Positions 1-8,647 of a DNA stretch of 64,000 bases are shown here, piece after piece. This DNA is from Ignavibacteriales bacterium (lineage in GTDB: Bacteria > Bacteroidota > Ignavibacteria > Ignavibacteriales > Melioribacteraceae), in contig JACKAA010000001.1 of the NCBI GenBank assembly GCA_020635275.1, forward strand, positions 1 through 64,000, in the 5' to 3' direction. Both the position numbers and the translations under genes were made by a program. Numbering within the stretch: the first letter of the stretch is position 1; each line of letters begins with the position of its first letter. Under the pieces are notes generated by a model, which saw nothing but the letters and a program-made list of their open reading frames with translations, ran no database searches and was not told where the DNA came from.

Positions 1-580
1 TTTTATATTCCGGGGTTCTAACTACTACAGCCCTATCTGTGGGAAGCGCATCAAGCAATCCAAATAAAACTGAACGTCTATCATTCGTATTATTTAGTTT
101 GTTGGTTGAATAATACCACTCACCCCAAGCTCCAATAAAACCAGCTTCTAAGTAAGCAATTACATCAGAGTTAACTTGAAGAATTGGTTTAAGCTGTTCA
201 ATTTGCTGAAGAATAATACTAAGCGGTGCATCTGCTCCATTTTGATTATTGGTATATGAAAAACGCATTACAAGTTTCGCTCCGCCCTCTCTTGCTGCAT
301 CTAAATCATTACGAACAGTATTTAAGAAATCATCCGAGAGTGGTGAATTTATAAATTGTGGGATTGTATATATCCTCTGAACAACAGAAACGTGATAAGG
401 TTTTAAATTATTAATTAAACTTACGGTAACTGGCGAACCCCTATAAACAGAAAATCCTCTTTCTGGATTAGAAAATATCTCACTACTTTCAACAAAACTT
501 AATGTCGAGGTATTTTGAGCCACTAATAATGATGAGATCAATAATGTGAAATATAAAATATTTAAAGAGGTTTTAAGCAT
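1..580 (-). CDS. DUF4874/DUF4832-type exported protein, 3' part cut by window edge
   Basis: An open frame enters from the left edge and begins at an ATG at 580, with AGGA nine bases upstream; another in-frame ATG at 589 sits directly on that AGGA and is less likely. The first 20 or so residues (MLKTSLNILYFTLL...) form a signal peptide. After it comes a segment reading NPERGF, then AKLVMRFSY and AYLEAGFIGAWGEWY, the pattern I associate with DUF4874, usually followed by DUF4832 in glycan-related exported proteins. About 193 codons are visible and the C-terminus is missing. It lies 15 bases beyond the beta-helix gene and is probably the next gene of the amino-sugar operon. The catalytic role is unknown. 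Confidence 0.75.
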   Translation of the reverse strand, partial: MLKTSLNILYFTLLISSLLVAQNTSTLSFVESSEIFSNPERGFSVYRGSPVTVSLINNLKPYHVSVVQRIYTIPQFINSPLSDDFLNTVRNDLDAAREGGAKLVMRFSYTNNQNGADAPLSIILQQIEQLKPILQVNSDVIAYLEAGFIGAWGEWYYSTNKLNNTNDRRSVLFGLLDALPTDRAVVVRTPEYK

Positions 581-595
581 TAAATTCATTCCTAT

Positions 596-2362
596 TTATT
601 TTAACAGAATTAATTTGTTTGTCATAAATTCATTATCAGAGCTAACAACAGCGTAGTATACGCCGCTATTCATATTTTCTGCATTCCATTTATATGTAAT
701 TTCATCAACGTTTGAATTGAAAGTTTCACTTTTCACATTTCTTCCTAAAATATCATAAATATTTAATTCAAAGTAGCGCTTAAAACTATTCGGAGAAATC
801 TTAAATTTTATTGTAGTTGTTGGATTAAAAGGATTCGGGAATGCAGGTTTAAGTTCAAAATCATTTTTCATGATTTGACCAAATGATTCAATACCGGTGA
901 CATCACTAGATTCAACTGCACCAATATCAATAAAATCATTATTAATTCTGTTATTTCCAAAATAATCTAAATCACCATTAAGATTTTCACTAAATATGTT
1001 TCCATTGTCTACCGCATTGGATCCTTGTTGAATTGCAGGATTGTCCAAAGTTGGATCTACTAATAATGGGTCTCCAAATAGTGAATTTTCTTCTTGAGAA
1101 GAATTACTTTTATAAGAATCAAAATCTGTGTAAGTATTAGATTTCCAATTCCACTTTGCTGTACCTTCAGTATAATAAAGATTATTGCTGAAAAGATTAT
1201 CACTACCGGTTTTTGTTGAATTATCAACCATAGGGATATTGGAATTTGAGTAAACAATATTGTTAGCAACCAAATTATTTTCACAATAATATTGAACTAA
1301 TATTTCAGCACCCCAATCAAAATTTTCCGTGTTATTTTTGTACAGCGTATTATTAATTATTTTACAATTATCTGTAGAACCTCTTTTACTATCATAACCG
1401 CCAAATGCAATACCAAGAACAATATTTTCTCTTACTAAATTATTTCTCACAATTATTCCACTCGTTGATTTCCCACCATGTTCACTTGCTATTTCAATCC
1501 CAATGTTGCAATTATAAACTGTGTTTCTTTCAATTATAATGTCTTTACCTCCATCAACATAAAAACCATCAGCACTAGCTTCATCTCCATATGCTTGGTT
1601 TCCACGACTATCTATATTATATGCGATGTTGTTAAATACAATACCATTTCTTGCTTGATCTAAAGCCGGAGTTGGACAGACTTTTTCGTGTCCAATAAAA
1701 TCATATGCAATATTATTATTATCATGAACGGAATTATTTTTAACAACAAAATTATCAACATTGCCGTTAAGGACTAATGATTCACTCCAACCAAGTTTAC
1801 AATTATAAATTTCATTTCCATCAATCAAAATATTGCTTATTGGATTAGTTGGATGAGTTCCATAGACAGCCAAACCATGGGAGCCGGCATTGTTTGCAGT
1901 TTGCTGAATAGTATGAATTTTATTTTTTGTAATTTCAATATTACTAGATGACCCATAAACCCAAATGCCCGCCGGAAAAATTGAATTATTAGAAACAACA
2001 ATATTTCTAATTTCAAAACCAATAATCTTAATATAATTTTTATTGACTATTCTCACCAAACCTTGAGGATCATCATTTCCGGCTTGATAATTTGCCCCAT
2101 CAATTATTGGATTTTCATTTGGATAGTTCATTAAAACAATATATCCATTGGTCTGATCACCATTGTTGGGGAAGGTAATTTTTTCATAATAAGGTTCACT
2201 TTTCTCTCTAACTAAAATTGTATCTCCCGCAACTGCAGCCTGAAGCGCACTTTGTATGCTATTAAAATCACCATTCGATTCAGCAACTATATAACTTCCC
2301 GCAAAAGCAATGCTGGAAAGCATCATCAAATTTATCACAATATACAATGATAATTTTTTCAT
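596..2362 (-). CDS. Secreted parallel beta-helix protein with type IX sorting tail
   Basis: This 588-residue protein has an N-terminal signal peptide (about residues 1-21). A long right-handed beta-helix region follows (about 25-480), with Asn-rich rungs such as IEITKNKIH, ILIDGNEIYN and IIVRNNLVREN, typical of PbH1 repeats in polysaccharide lyases and related glycan enzymes. The last 85 or so residues are a type IX secretion C-terminal domain with PAFPNPFNPTTTIKF and a terminal KLILLK. It is therefore probably exported and cell-surface attached or released. Its ATG overlaps the aldolase stop by four bases (ATGA), so it is translationally coupled to the amino-sugar operon. This suggests an external glycan substrate feeding that pathway. 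I cannot assign a lyase family or catalytic residues. Confidence 0.88.
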   Translation of the reverse strand: MKKLSLYIVINLMMLSSIAFAGSYIVAESNGDFNSIQSALQAAVAGDTILVREKSEPYYEKITFPNNGDQTNGYIVLMNYPNENPIIDGANYQAGNDDPQGLVRIVNKNYIKIIGFEIRNIVVSNNSIFPAGIWVYGSSSNIEITKNKIHTIQQTANNAGSHGLAVYGTHPTNPISNILIDGNEIYNCKLGWSESLVLNGNVDNFVVKNNSVHDNNNIAYDFIGHEKVCPTPALDQARNGIVFNNIAYNIDSRGNQAYGDEASADGFYVDGGKDIIIERNTVYNCNIGIEIASEHGGKSTSGIIVRNNLVRENIVLGIAFGGYDSKRGSTDNCKIINNTLYKNNTENFDWGAEILVQYYCENNLVANNIVYSNSNIPMVDNSTKTGSDNLFSNNLYYTEGTAKWNWKSNTYTDFDSYKSNSSQEENSLFGDPLLVDPTLDNPAIQQGSNAVDNGNIFSENLNGDLDYFGNNRINNDFIDIGAVESSDVTGIESFGQIMKNDFELKPAFPNPFNPTTTIKFKISPNSFKRYFELNIYDILGRNVKSETFNSNVDEITYKWNAENMNSGVYYAVVSSDNEFMTNKLILLK

Positions 2363-3192
2363 AATTCTTTTTGTTTGGTTAAATTTAATTTTGTTTTTGC
2401 AAGTTCAGTAACCTTTCTTATAGCTCCTGGAAAGGTTTGCCTAATATCAATATTATCAGTCGAGTTAAGAATTTCCTTCAAGGACTTCATAAAAATATCT
2501 TTGAATTCAGTTGCAACATTAATTTTGGAAATTCCTAGGGCAATTGCTCTCTCTATATCTTCATGAGGAATTCCTGAAGAACCGTGTAAGACCAAAGCAG
2601 TATTAGGAAGCACACTTTTTATTTCTTTTAATCTTCCAAAATCTAATTTTGGCGTCTCCTTATAAAACCCATGTGCGGTTCCAATAGCAATTGCCAATGC
2701 ATCAACCTTTGTTTGTTCAACAAATAATCTTGCTTCTTCAGTTTTTGTAAATTTATCACCTTTATCATGATCCTGTCCAAGTTTTGCAATAAAGCCAAGT
2801 TCTGCTTCTACGGGTACATTATATTTTTTTGCTGCTTCAACTACTCTGCATGTCAAAACAACATTCTCATCAAATGATAGTTCACTTCCATCTATCATTA
2901 CAGAATCAAAACCGGCATCCAAACAATTTCTTACTAATTCATAACTATTTCCGTGATCTAAATGAAGCCAACCTTGAACATTATATTCTTCAAGTGCTGC
3001 TTTCGCCATTGCCACCGAGGTTTTTAACCCCATATAATCAATTGAACTTTTAGATAATTGAAGAATGACTGAGCTGTTTTGCTCATTAGCTGCAATTAAT
3101 AATCCTTTTAATGTTTCAAGATTATAGAAGTTGGCAGCTATTATTGCTGAATTGTTTTTCCTGAGCTCAATATATTTTTCTTTAAGATTCAT
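2359..3192 (-). CDS. gatY: Class II ketose-1,6-bisphosphate aldolase, tagatose type (GatY/KbaY-like)
   Basis: A 277-residue class II, zinc-dependent aldolase. Visible signatures are the HLDHG metal/catalytic segment (about residue 77), the EAELG segment (about 130), AIGTAHG with a zinc His (about 170) and LHGSSGI (about 205), followed by the KINVATE phosphate-binding strand. Members of this family cleave tagatose- or fructose-1,6-bisphosphate to DHAP and glyceraldehyde-3-phosphate. Substrate cannot be read from sequence alone, but a GatZ/KbaZ-type partner and AgaS in the same operon favour tagatose bisphosphate. It starts six bases after the PfkB stop and overlaps the next gene by ATGA. Length matches the family (about 284). 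Confidence 0.88.
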   Translation of the reverse strand: MNLKEKYIELRKNNSAIIAANFYNLETLKGLLIAANEQNSSVILQLSKSSIDYMGLKTSVAMAKAALEEYNVQGWLHLDHGNSYELVRNCLDAGFDSVMIDGSELSFDENVVLTCRVVEAAKKYNVPVEAELGFIAKLGQDHDKGDKFTKTEEARLFVEQTKVDALAIAIGTAHGFYKETPKLDFGRLKEIKSVLPNTALVLHGSSGIPHEDIERAIALGISKINVATEFKDIFMKSLKEILNSTDNIDIRQTFPGAIRKVTELAKTKLNLTKQKEL

Positions 3193-3197
3193 ATTGT

Positions 3198-4145
3198 TTA
3201 TTCTTCGAACCCGAATTTATTTTTACCTAATTCAACAATTTGAGTGTAATTTTTGAAAGCAGAAGTGCCTCCTGCTGATGTCGTATTAATTGCACCGGTC
3301 AGGTTGCCAAATTTCTGACAATTCTCAATACTTTCCCCCGATACATATTTAAAAATAAATCCAGCATCAAAACTATCCCCTGCACCAATTGCATCAATAA
3401 CATTATCATTTAAGTAGGCGGCAACTTCCAATTTTATATTTTTAGAATAAGAAACTGATCCTTTGTTTCCTTCTTTAACTATAATAGAATTTGCAAAATT
3501 TTTAATTTTGTTTATTGATTCATCAACTTTATTTGTCTGAGTTAATTTAGTTATTTCAACTTCATTGGGTAAAAATACATCAACATAAGGAAGCAGCTGT
3601 TCCAAATCTAAATCCCATTTTTCTGCCGGATCCCATTGGGGATCAAGCGAAGTAGTTAATCCATTTTCTTTTGCAGATTTAAAAAGAACAAATAAGTTAT
3701 CTTTTAATTCAGGTTGAAGAAATATTGATGAAACGTGAATATGTTTTGCTCTTTTTAATTTCTCAATTTTTATATCTTCTATTGACAGATGTTCCATCGC
3801 TCCCGAATGCGTAACCATTGCTCTATCTTGATCGAAATTCAGAACTACTGTGGCACCGGTTTTTAATTCATCATCAATAATTATTAAATCTGTATTTACA
3901 TTTTTATTTTTTAGACTATCTAAAACTAAATTGCCAAATATATCATTCCCAATTTTTCCGATGAAACTAACTTTAGCTCCAAGGGAACTTAAATTACTTG
4001 CAAAAATTGCAGAAGAACTTCCCAAAACTAAATCCATCTTATCTGCTAACTTTTCTTTCCCAATCTCAGGAAAAGAATCAATTTGATTTAGTATCAAATC
4101 TACATTTAATTCTCCAATTACAATAACGTCAAAATCTTTATTCAT
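3198..4145 (-). CDS. PfkB-family sugar kinase, probable tagatose-6-phosphate kinase
   Basis: A 315-residue ribokinase/PfkB fold kinase. The N-terminal glycine-rich region reads VIVIGELNVDLIL and GSSSAIFASNLSSLGAKV; the C-terminal signature with the catalytic Asp is DAIGAGDSFDAGF (about residue 260). I chose the ATG at 4145 because GGTG lies nine bases upstream; an in-frame GTG at 4157 is part of that ribosome binding site. It overlaps nothing and begins one base before the DMT permease stop. In context it would convert tagatose-6-phosphate to tagatose-1,6-bisphosphate between AgaS and the GatY/GatZ aldolase. Acting on free galactosamine or N-acetylgalactosamine is the main alternative, since no other sugar kinase is in the operon. 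Confidence 0.85.
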   Translation of the reverse strand: MNKDFDVIVIGELNVDLILNQIDSFPEIGKEKLADKMDLVLGSSSAIFASNLSSLGAKVSFIGKIGNDIFGNLVLDSLKNKNVNTDLIIIDDELKTGATVVLNFDQDRAMVTHSGAMEHLSIEDIKIEKLKRAKHIHVSSIFLQPELKDNLFVLFKSAKENGLTTSLDPQWDPAEKWDLDLEQLLPYVDVFLPNEVEITKLTQTNKVDESINKIKNFANSIIVKEGNKGSVSYSKNIKLEVAAYLNDNVIDAIGAGDSFDAGFIFKYVSGESIENCQKFGNLTGAINTTSAGGTSAFKNYTQIVELGKNKFGFEE

Positions 4146-4146
4146 T

Positions 4147-5049
4147 TTAATTTTCACCTACAGCTTGTTGTGGTTCCTCATCTTCTTCCATTGCTAATAA
4201 AAAGATTGAGACAATAGCAAAAACAATTCCCGTTACAATTATAAAATGCGGAAATACTTGGTAAATTATCAATGATAAAACCACGGTAATTATTGGGGCG
4301 ACGGCGTTCACTAATGGACTTACAACAATAGCCTTACCGTATCTGAATGCAAAGACTAAAGTTAAAGCACCTATCGAATTTAACAATTGTATAACAAATG
4401 TTAAATATGGTCCATCCCATCCCCAATTAATTTCTTGGCTAAAATCAGTCATTAACAATGCAAATGGAATTAAAATGATACCGGTCAGCGTCATATAGAA
4501 AAATATACTTTCAGCTTTCATTGATTCATTAGCAAACTTCATAACGAAAGCCTGAAATCCCCATGCAAGAAAAACAAGCAAGGAAAGTATAACCCATAAA
4601 ATTCCGCTAGAATTAGCATCATCACCTGAAGAATATGATAAAAGTGGAATTGCAATCAATGCAAAAATAATTCCGATCCAACTCCTTTTGCTTGCTTTTT
4701 CTTTTAAAAATAATAGCGATAAAAAAATAGTTATAACAGGAGAAAGTGAGATAAACGGGAATACTAAATAAGCCGGGCCTGTTCTTAATGCTTGAAACAG
4801 AATAACTTGTCCTCCAGCTCCGGTAAATCCAATAATTAAACCAAGCATAATTGATTTTTTATCTTTCTCAATTTTAAAGTCAACTTTTTTTAGAACAACA
4901 TAAGCTGGCACCAGCATTGTAAGAGCCCAAACGCAATAACCCAAGGTAGCTGGGAAACCGGCTTTCTCCGGAATTTCTATCAATGCGCCCCACAACCCCC
5001 AAAACAGGGTTGTAACAATTGCATAAATCAGCCAGTGTTTATTTTTCAA
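4147..5049 (-). CDS. EamA/DMT-superfamily permease, candidate amino-sugar importer
   Basis: About 300 residues with ten hydrophobic segments arranged as two EamA repeats (for example LIYAIVTTLFWGLWGALI near the N-terminus and LTLVFAFRYGKAIVVSPL in the second repeat). The start is not an ATG. I favour the TTG at 5049 because GGAGG stands five bases before it; a GTG at 5067 would overlap the upstream gene further. The frame overlaps the end of the GatZ-type gene. It is the only transporter in the operon and no PTS components are nearby, so import of an unphosphorylated amino sugar is a reasonable inference. The acidic C-terminal tail (MEEDEEPQQ) is cytoplasmic if the topology is standard. Confidence 0.85.
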   Translation of the reverse strand: MKNKHWLIYAIVTTLFWGLWGALIEIPEKAGFPATLGYCVWALTMLVPAYVVLKKVDFKIEKDKKSIMLGLIIGFTGAGGQVILFQALRTGPAYLVFPFISLSPVITIFLSLLFLKEKASKRSWIGIIFALIAIPLLSYSSGDDANSSGILWVILSLLVFLAWGFQAFVMKFANESMKAESIFFYMTLTGIILIPFALLMTDFSQEINWGWDGPYLTFVIQLLNSIGALTLVFAFRYGKAIVVSPLVNAVAPIITVVLSLIIYQVFPHFIIVTGIVFAIVSIFLLAMEEDEEPQQAVGEN

Positions 5050-6346
5050 TATTTCCTCCAGTTGCACTTTGATAAACGGCTAAAACTTCTGTTATTTTGC
5101 TTTGCACAAAATCGCGCGGATTATTTTCAATTAAGCCTTCCCTTAGCTCTTTATATTGGTTGGGAAGAAACTGGCTTATTAAAGATTCTGAAATATTAAC
5201 CCTTTCCAAATTACTCAACATTTTTTCAACCGATGCATCAACATTTTTATTTGACCAGTAGTATCTGATTCTATCGCTATAGCTATATATTTTTGCTAAT
5301 TCAATTTCATCTTTTGTTCCCTTGTAATGCCCCTTCCAATAATTTGGATTTTTGTTCATTTCCACTTCAAGAACTTTATCTAAATTTGAAACTTCTACAC
5401 TATTTTTATTCTTAAAGATCTGATTTTCAATAAGATTCAAAGAAAATAAAGCTTCTCTCATTGCAAAGGTTAACCAAGGCCCTACTTTTAATATTGCAAA
5501 ATGATCTTCTACCATTTTTATTAAATCATCATTTTTTTGGTAATCTGTAGAGTGAGCTTCAAAGTATATATTTTTATAAGATTCAATCTTCTTTTTTAAG
5601 CCTATATTTTTCTCGCTTGAATAAGGAAGCACTTTGGAATCTGAGAATTCAACACCTGGCTGCACTACTACTGCAATAACTCTATCCCAAGCCTCTTCTA
5701 ATCCTTGTGTATAAAAAGCTTTTCTGCTTAACTCAATTGTTTCTTCTAATTCTTCGGGAGTAGTTAATTTTATTTCCTCTTCATTGTCAATTGCGCCGCC
5801 AGGAATTGGAACGTCTGTTCCAATAACATAAATTGGTTTCGAAATAGTATTAGAATTCTCTTTGAAAACTTTTTCTGCAACCATGCACAACCTAGCTGCT
5901 CTTTCGGTAATCGTTTTTGCAGATAATCTTCCATTATTATTCTCATCATCTGCTAAAACAAAACTTGTGTCTAAATGAATTTTTGTATACCCCGCTGAGA
6001 CATAAGCTGCTATTTGATCTTCCGCATTTTTCATTGCTTTATAAGAATCAATATTTCGCCAAACATTTGGACCTAAATGGTCTCCCCCTAAAATTAAATT
6101 ATCCAATGGAAATTCAATTTTATTAGCAATAGTATAGACATAGGATACAAAAGCATTAGGGGTCATGGTTGTATATCCGCCAAATTGATCGACTTGATTT
6201 GAAGTTGATTCAATTAATAAATTGTATTTATTCTTTTTGGCATGTTTCATAGCAGCTTCAATCACAAATTTGTTGGCTGAACATACGGATGTAATTCCAA
6301 TTTTCTTTCCAGCATTCAATTTATTTAGTAATTTGCTAATAATCAT
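5039..6346 (-). CDS. gatZ: Tagatose-bisphosphate aldolase accessory subunit (GatZ/KbaZ family)
   Basis: A 435-residue protein of the GatZ/KbaZ family. Recognisable features are GITSVCSANKFVIEAA near the N-terminus, QVDQFGGYTTMTP (about residue 50), LILGGDHLGPNVW (about 85) and KVGPWLTFAMREALF (about 295). The family acts as a non-catalytic, stabilising subunit of the GatY/KbaY class II aldolase; old kinase annotations for it are not supported. E. coli homologues are about 420-426 residues, so this one is full length. It begins two bases after the AgaS stop and overlaps the permease downstream, giving a tightly packed operon. Confidence 0.9.
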   Translation of the reverse strand: MIISKLLNKLNAGKKIGITSVCSANKFVIEAAMKHAKKNKYNLLIESTSNQVDQFGGYTTMTPNAFVSYVYTIANKIEFPLDNLILGGDHLGPNVWRNIDSYKAMKNAEDQIAAYVSAGYTKIHLDTSFVLADDENNNGRLSAKTITERAARLCMVAEKVFKENSNTISKPIYVIGTDVPIPGGAIDNEEEIKLTTPEELEETIELSRKAFYTQGLEEAWDRVIAVVVQPGVEFSDSKVLPYSSEKNIGLKKKIESYKNIYFEAHSTDYQKNDDLIKMVEDHFAILKVGPWLTFAMREALFSLNLIENQIFKNKNSVEVSNLDKVLEVEMNKNPNYWKGHYKGTKDEIELAKIYSYSDRIRYYWSNKNVDASVEKMLSNLERVNISESLISQFLPNQYKELREGLIENNPRDFVQSKITEVLAVYQSATGGNIEK

Positions 6347-6348
6347 AA

Positions 6349-7536
6349 TTAACTGGTTGTTTGAATATTTTCATAGTTATAGAGCTTGACACCCTGCACA
6401 ACTCTTGTTATGACACCCGATTCAGATGGATTGTCAGGTTTTAATCCCAATTCAAGCGATTTAAAAAAACCTAAAATTTGAGCTGGGAGTATTGAAAGAA
6501 TAGTCAAAAATTCTTCCGAAATTGAATCATTCTGATCAGATAAAATAATTTTAAGATCAACATCTACATTAGAAATATCGTGTTCCATGAAGCCTATTCG
6601 AAAAATACCACTTCTACCTTTATTAACACTTTCAACCAGATCCAGTTCATATTTTTGTGAGTAACTATTATTTGAAAACAAATATGTTACTAAGGTACTT
6701 TCATTAACTACAGCCTTTGGTCCGTGTCTAAATCCAAGGAAAGAATCGTGTTTGCAGATTACTTTACCGTCTGACAATTCTTGAAGTTTTAAATGAGACT
6801 CACGTGCGATTCCTGTAAATAATCCAGAACCTAAGAATACCGCTCTTGTAAAATTTAAGGAAGCAACTTTTTTTAGTTCTAAAGAATAGTTATCAATTAT
6901 TCTTTTCCCGTATTTATAAAGCTTCATCCTTTGATCACTCAACTTAAATATATCATGAATCCTACTGATTAAAAGGCCGCTCAAAAGCATAGATGAAAAA
7001 CTTCCTGTCATTGCCAGACTTTTATCATCAGATTCTGGGGGAAGAATAAACACAAAGTCATTTTTACCTTTGGATTCAGTTGCAAGTTTTCCACTGGAAT
7101 TACACGTTACAATAAGATTATATATCTCAATGCAGTATTCTTTTGCTAGATCAACTACTTTACAGCTTTCAGGACTGTTTCCAGATCTGGCAAATGAAAT
7201 TAAAAGGGTTGGTTTTTCTTTAAAAAAATATAATTCCGGATGAGTCACTAAATTTGTAGTAGGTACAGCTCTTGTCGGATGCTTGAGATGTTTTTGAAAT
7301 GGTCCTTCTAATACTTCTCCGACAAAAGCAGAGGTTCCAGCTCCGGTTAAGATAATTTGTAAATCTTTTTGATGAAATACTGGATCTAAAAATTCAATAA
7401 TCTCAGATTTTCTTTCTTCTGCATACTCCCAAGTTTTTAACCATAAGTCTGGTTGTCCATTTATTTCTGAAGCGGTATAAAAAGCACCTCTATTATTTAG
7501 AATATCCTTTTGAATACCAAAGATTGAATTTTTCAT
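6349..7536 (-). CDS. agaS: AgaS-type SIS-domain sugar isomerase/deaminase
   Basis: A 395-residue double-SIS protein. Sugar-phosphate binding loops are visible as ILTGAGTSAFVGE (about residue 60) and SFARSGNSPES (about 108), and a second SIS domain includes FLGSGLFTGIARES and FRHGPKAVV. The length and layout match AgaS (about 384), which deaminates galactosamine-6-phosphate to tagatose-6-phosphate. I use the ATG at 7536, with GGA six bases upstream, rather than an in-frame TTG at 7542. It is the first gene of the leftward operon and faces the DeoR-type regulator across a 315-base promoter region. Confidence 0.88.
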   Translation of the reverse strand: MKNSIFGIQKDILNNRGAFYTASEINGQPDLWLKTWEYAEERKSEIIEFLDPVFHQKDLQIILTGAGTSAFVGEVLEGPFQKHLKHPTRAVPTTNLVTHPELYFFKEKPTLLISFARSGNSPESCKVVDLAKEYCIEIYNLIVTCNSSGKLATESKGKNDFVFILPPESDDKSLAMTGSFSSMLLSGLLISRIHDIFKLSDQRMKLYKYGKRIIDNYSLELKKVASLNFTRAVFLGSGLFTGIARESHLKLQELSDGKVICKHDSFLGFRHGPKAVVNESTLVTYLFSNNSYSQKYELDLVESVNKGRSGIFRIGFMEHDISNVDVDLKIILSDQNDSISEEFLTILSILPAQILGFFKSLELGLKPDNPSESGVITRVVQGVKLYNYENIQTTS

Positions 7537-7602
7537 TTGCAATCCAAGTTCTTATTAAATTATTTTTCAAAAGATAGCTATTTTGTTTTTACTTGTCAAG
7601 CA

Positions 7603-7640
7603 CTTTCGTTTACTTATTTTAATATTTTCTTTCAATTACT
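7603..7640. promoter_or_regulatory. Candidate DeoR/AgaR operator with CTTTC repeats
   Basis: Between the divergent agaS and regulator genes the sequence runs CTTTCGTTTACTTATTTT followed shortly by TTTTCTTTCAATTACTT. DeoR-family repressors, AgaR in particular, bind direct TTTC-type repeats spaced by about a helical turn, and this block has that look. It lies about 65 bases upstream of the agaS start codon, a good place for repression. No experimentally derived matrix was applied. The rest of the 7537-7851 gap is AT-rich and I see no other gene in it. Confidence 0.4.
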
Positions 7641-7851
7641 TACCCTTTTTTATAAATCATAATTAAACAATTTTTTCACAATAAAACTCAAAGGAAACTT
7701 GATATTCTATATTAATAAGGCTTTATTATTTGGAATTCATCATCAAAAGTTAAATATCGACCGTATTTACAAATAAATACTAATACTTTGATTTTTAGAT
7801 CAAAATAATTATGTTTACCATTATTCAAAAATAATAAGGTTACGAAAGCTG

Positions 7852-8643
7852 ATGGAGTATCAAAAAAACCTAAATAAAGATGAAACTAGCCAGAGACGAT
7901 CTAAAATATTAGAAAAAATTGAGTTTGAAGGAACTGTTAGAGTTAAGGAACTTAGCGAATTACATCACGTAAGCAAGGTAACAATTCGTAATGATTTAGA
8001 CCAACTTGAAAAAAAAAATCTTCTAGTGCGTGCACGTGGCGGAGCCATGAAATTACAAAGGGTTGGGATTGATTATAATTTAAATGTGAAATCAATGAAA
8101 CACTCCCTTGAAAAGCAGGCAATTGGGAAAAAGGCAGCTGAACTTGTTAAAGATGGAGAAACTATCATTTTAGATTCTGGCACTACGACATTAGAAGTTG
8201 CAAAAAATCTAGATAAATTTAACAATTTAACAGTAATAACTAATTCATTACATATTGCTGGACAAATGGTAGATACACCAAATGTAAGAGTAATAGTTCC
8301 TGGGGGCTCATTAAGAAGAAACTCACTTTCGTTAGTTGGATCCTCTGCTGAAGAAATTCTGAAGAATTATTATTGCGACAAAGTATTTATTGGAGTTGAT
8401 GGAATAGATTCAAATTATGGGATTTCCACACCTAATTTTGAAGAAGCTCATTTAAATAATGTTATGATTGATAATTCACGTGAAGTTATTGTGGTTACTG
8501 ATTCTAGTAAATTTAAACATAGAAGTTTTGCAAGTATTGCTCCTTTATCAAAAATCCATACAATAGTAACAGATAAAAATATCCCCGCTGATGAAAAACA
8601 GGCAATTGAAAATCTAGGAATTAAATTAATTATAGTAGGATAA
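7852..8643 (+). CDS. DeoR/GlpR-family transcriptional repressor (AgaR-like)
   Basis: A 263-residue regulator. The N-terminal winged helix-turn-helix spans roughly residues 15-70 (RRSKILEKIEFEGTV, KVTIRNDLDQLEKK). The C-terminal DeoR sensor domain contains ETIILDSGTTTLEVAKNL (about 100), a phosphosugar-binding loop, and FIGVDGIDSNYGISTP (about 180). Members bind sugar phosphates and repress adjacent catabolic operons. It is divergent from agaS and followed four bases later by an exported amidohydrolase, so it probably controls both directions. The inducer would be a galactosamine or tagatose phosphate by context; this is inference. Confidence 0.9.
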   Translation: MEYQKNLNKDETSQRRSKILEKIEFEGTVRVKELSELHHVSKVTIRNDLDQLEKKNLLVRARGGAMKLQRVGIDYNLNVKSMKHSLEKQAIGKKAAELVKDGETIILDSGTTTLEVAKNLDKFNNLTVITNSLHIAGQMVDTPNVRVIVPGGSLRRNSLSLVGSSAEEILKNYYCDKVFIGVDGIDSNYGISTPNFEEAHLNNVMIDNSREVIVVTDSSKFKHRSFASIAPLSKIHTIVTDKNIPADEKQAIENLGIKLIIVG

Positions 8644-8647
8644 TAAA

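Noticed and set aside
5917..6126. Plus-strand frame of 69 codons inside the GatZ-type gene
   Set aside because: Shadow of a well conserved gene, no ribosome binding site. Other antisense frames across the window were left out for the same reason.
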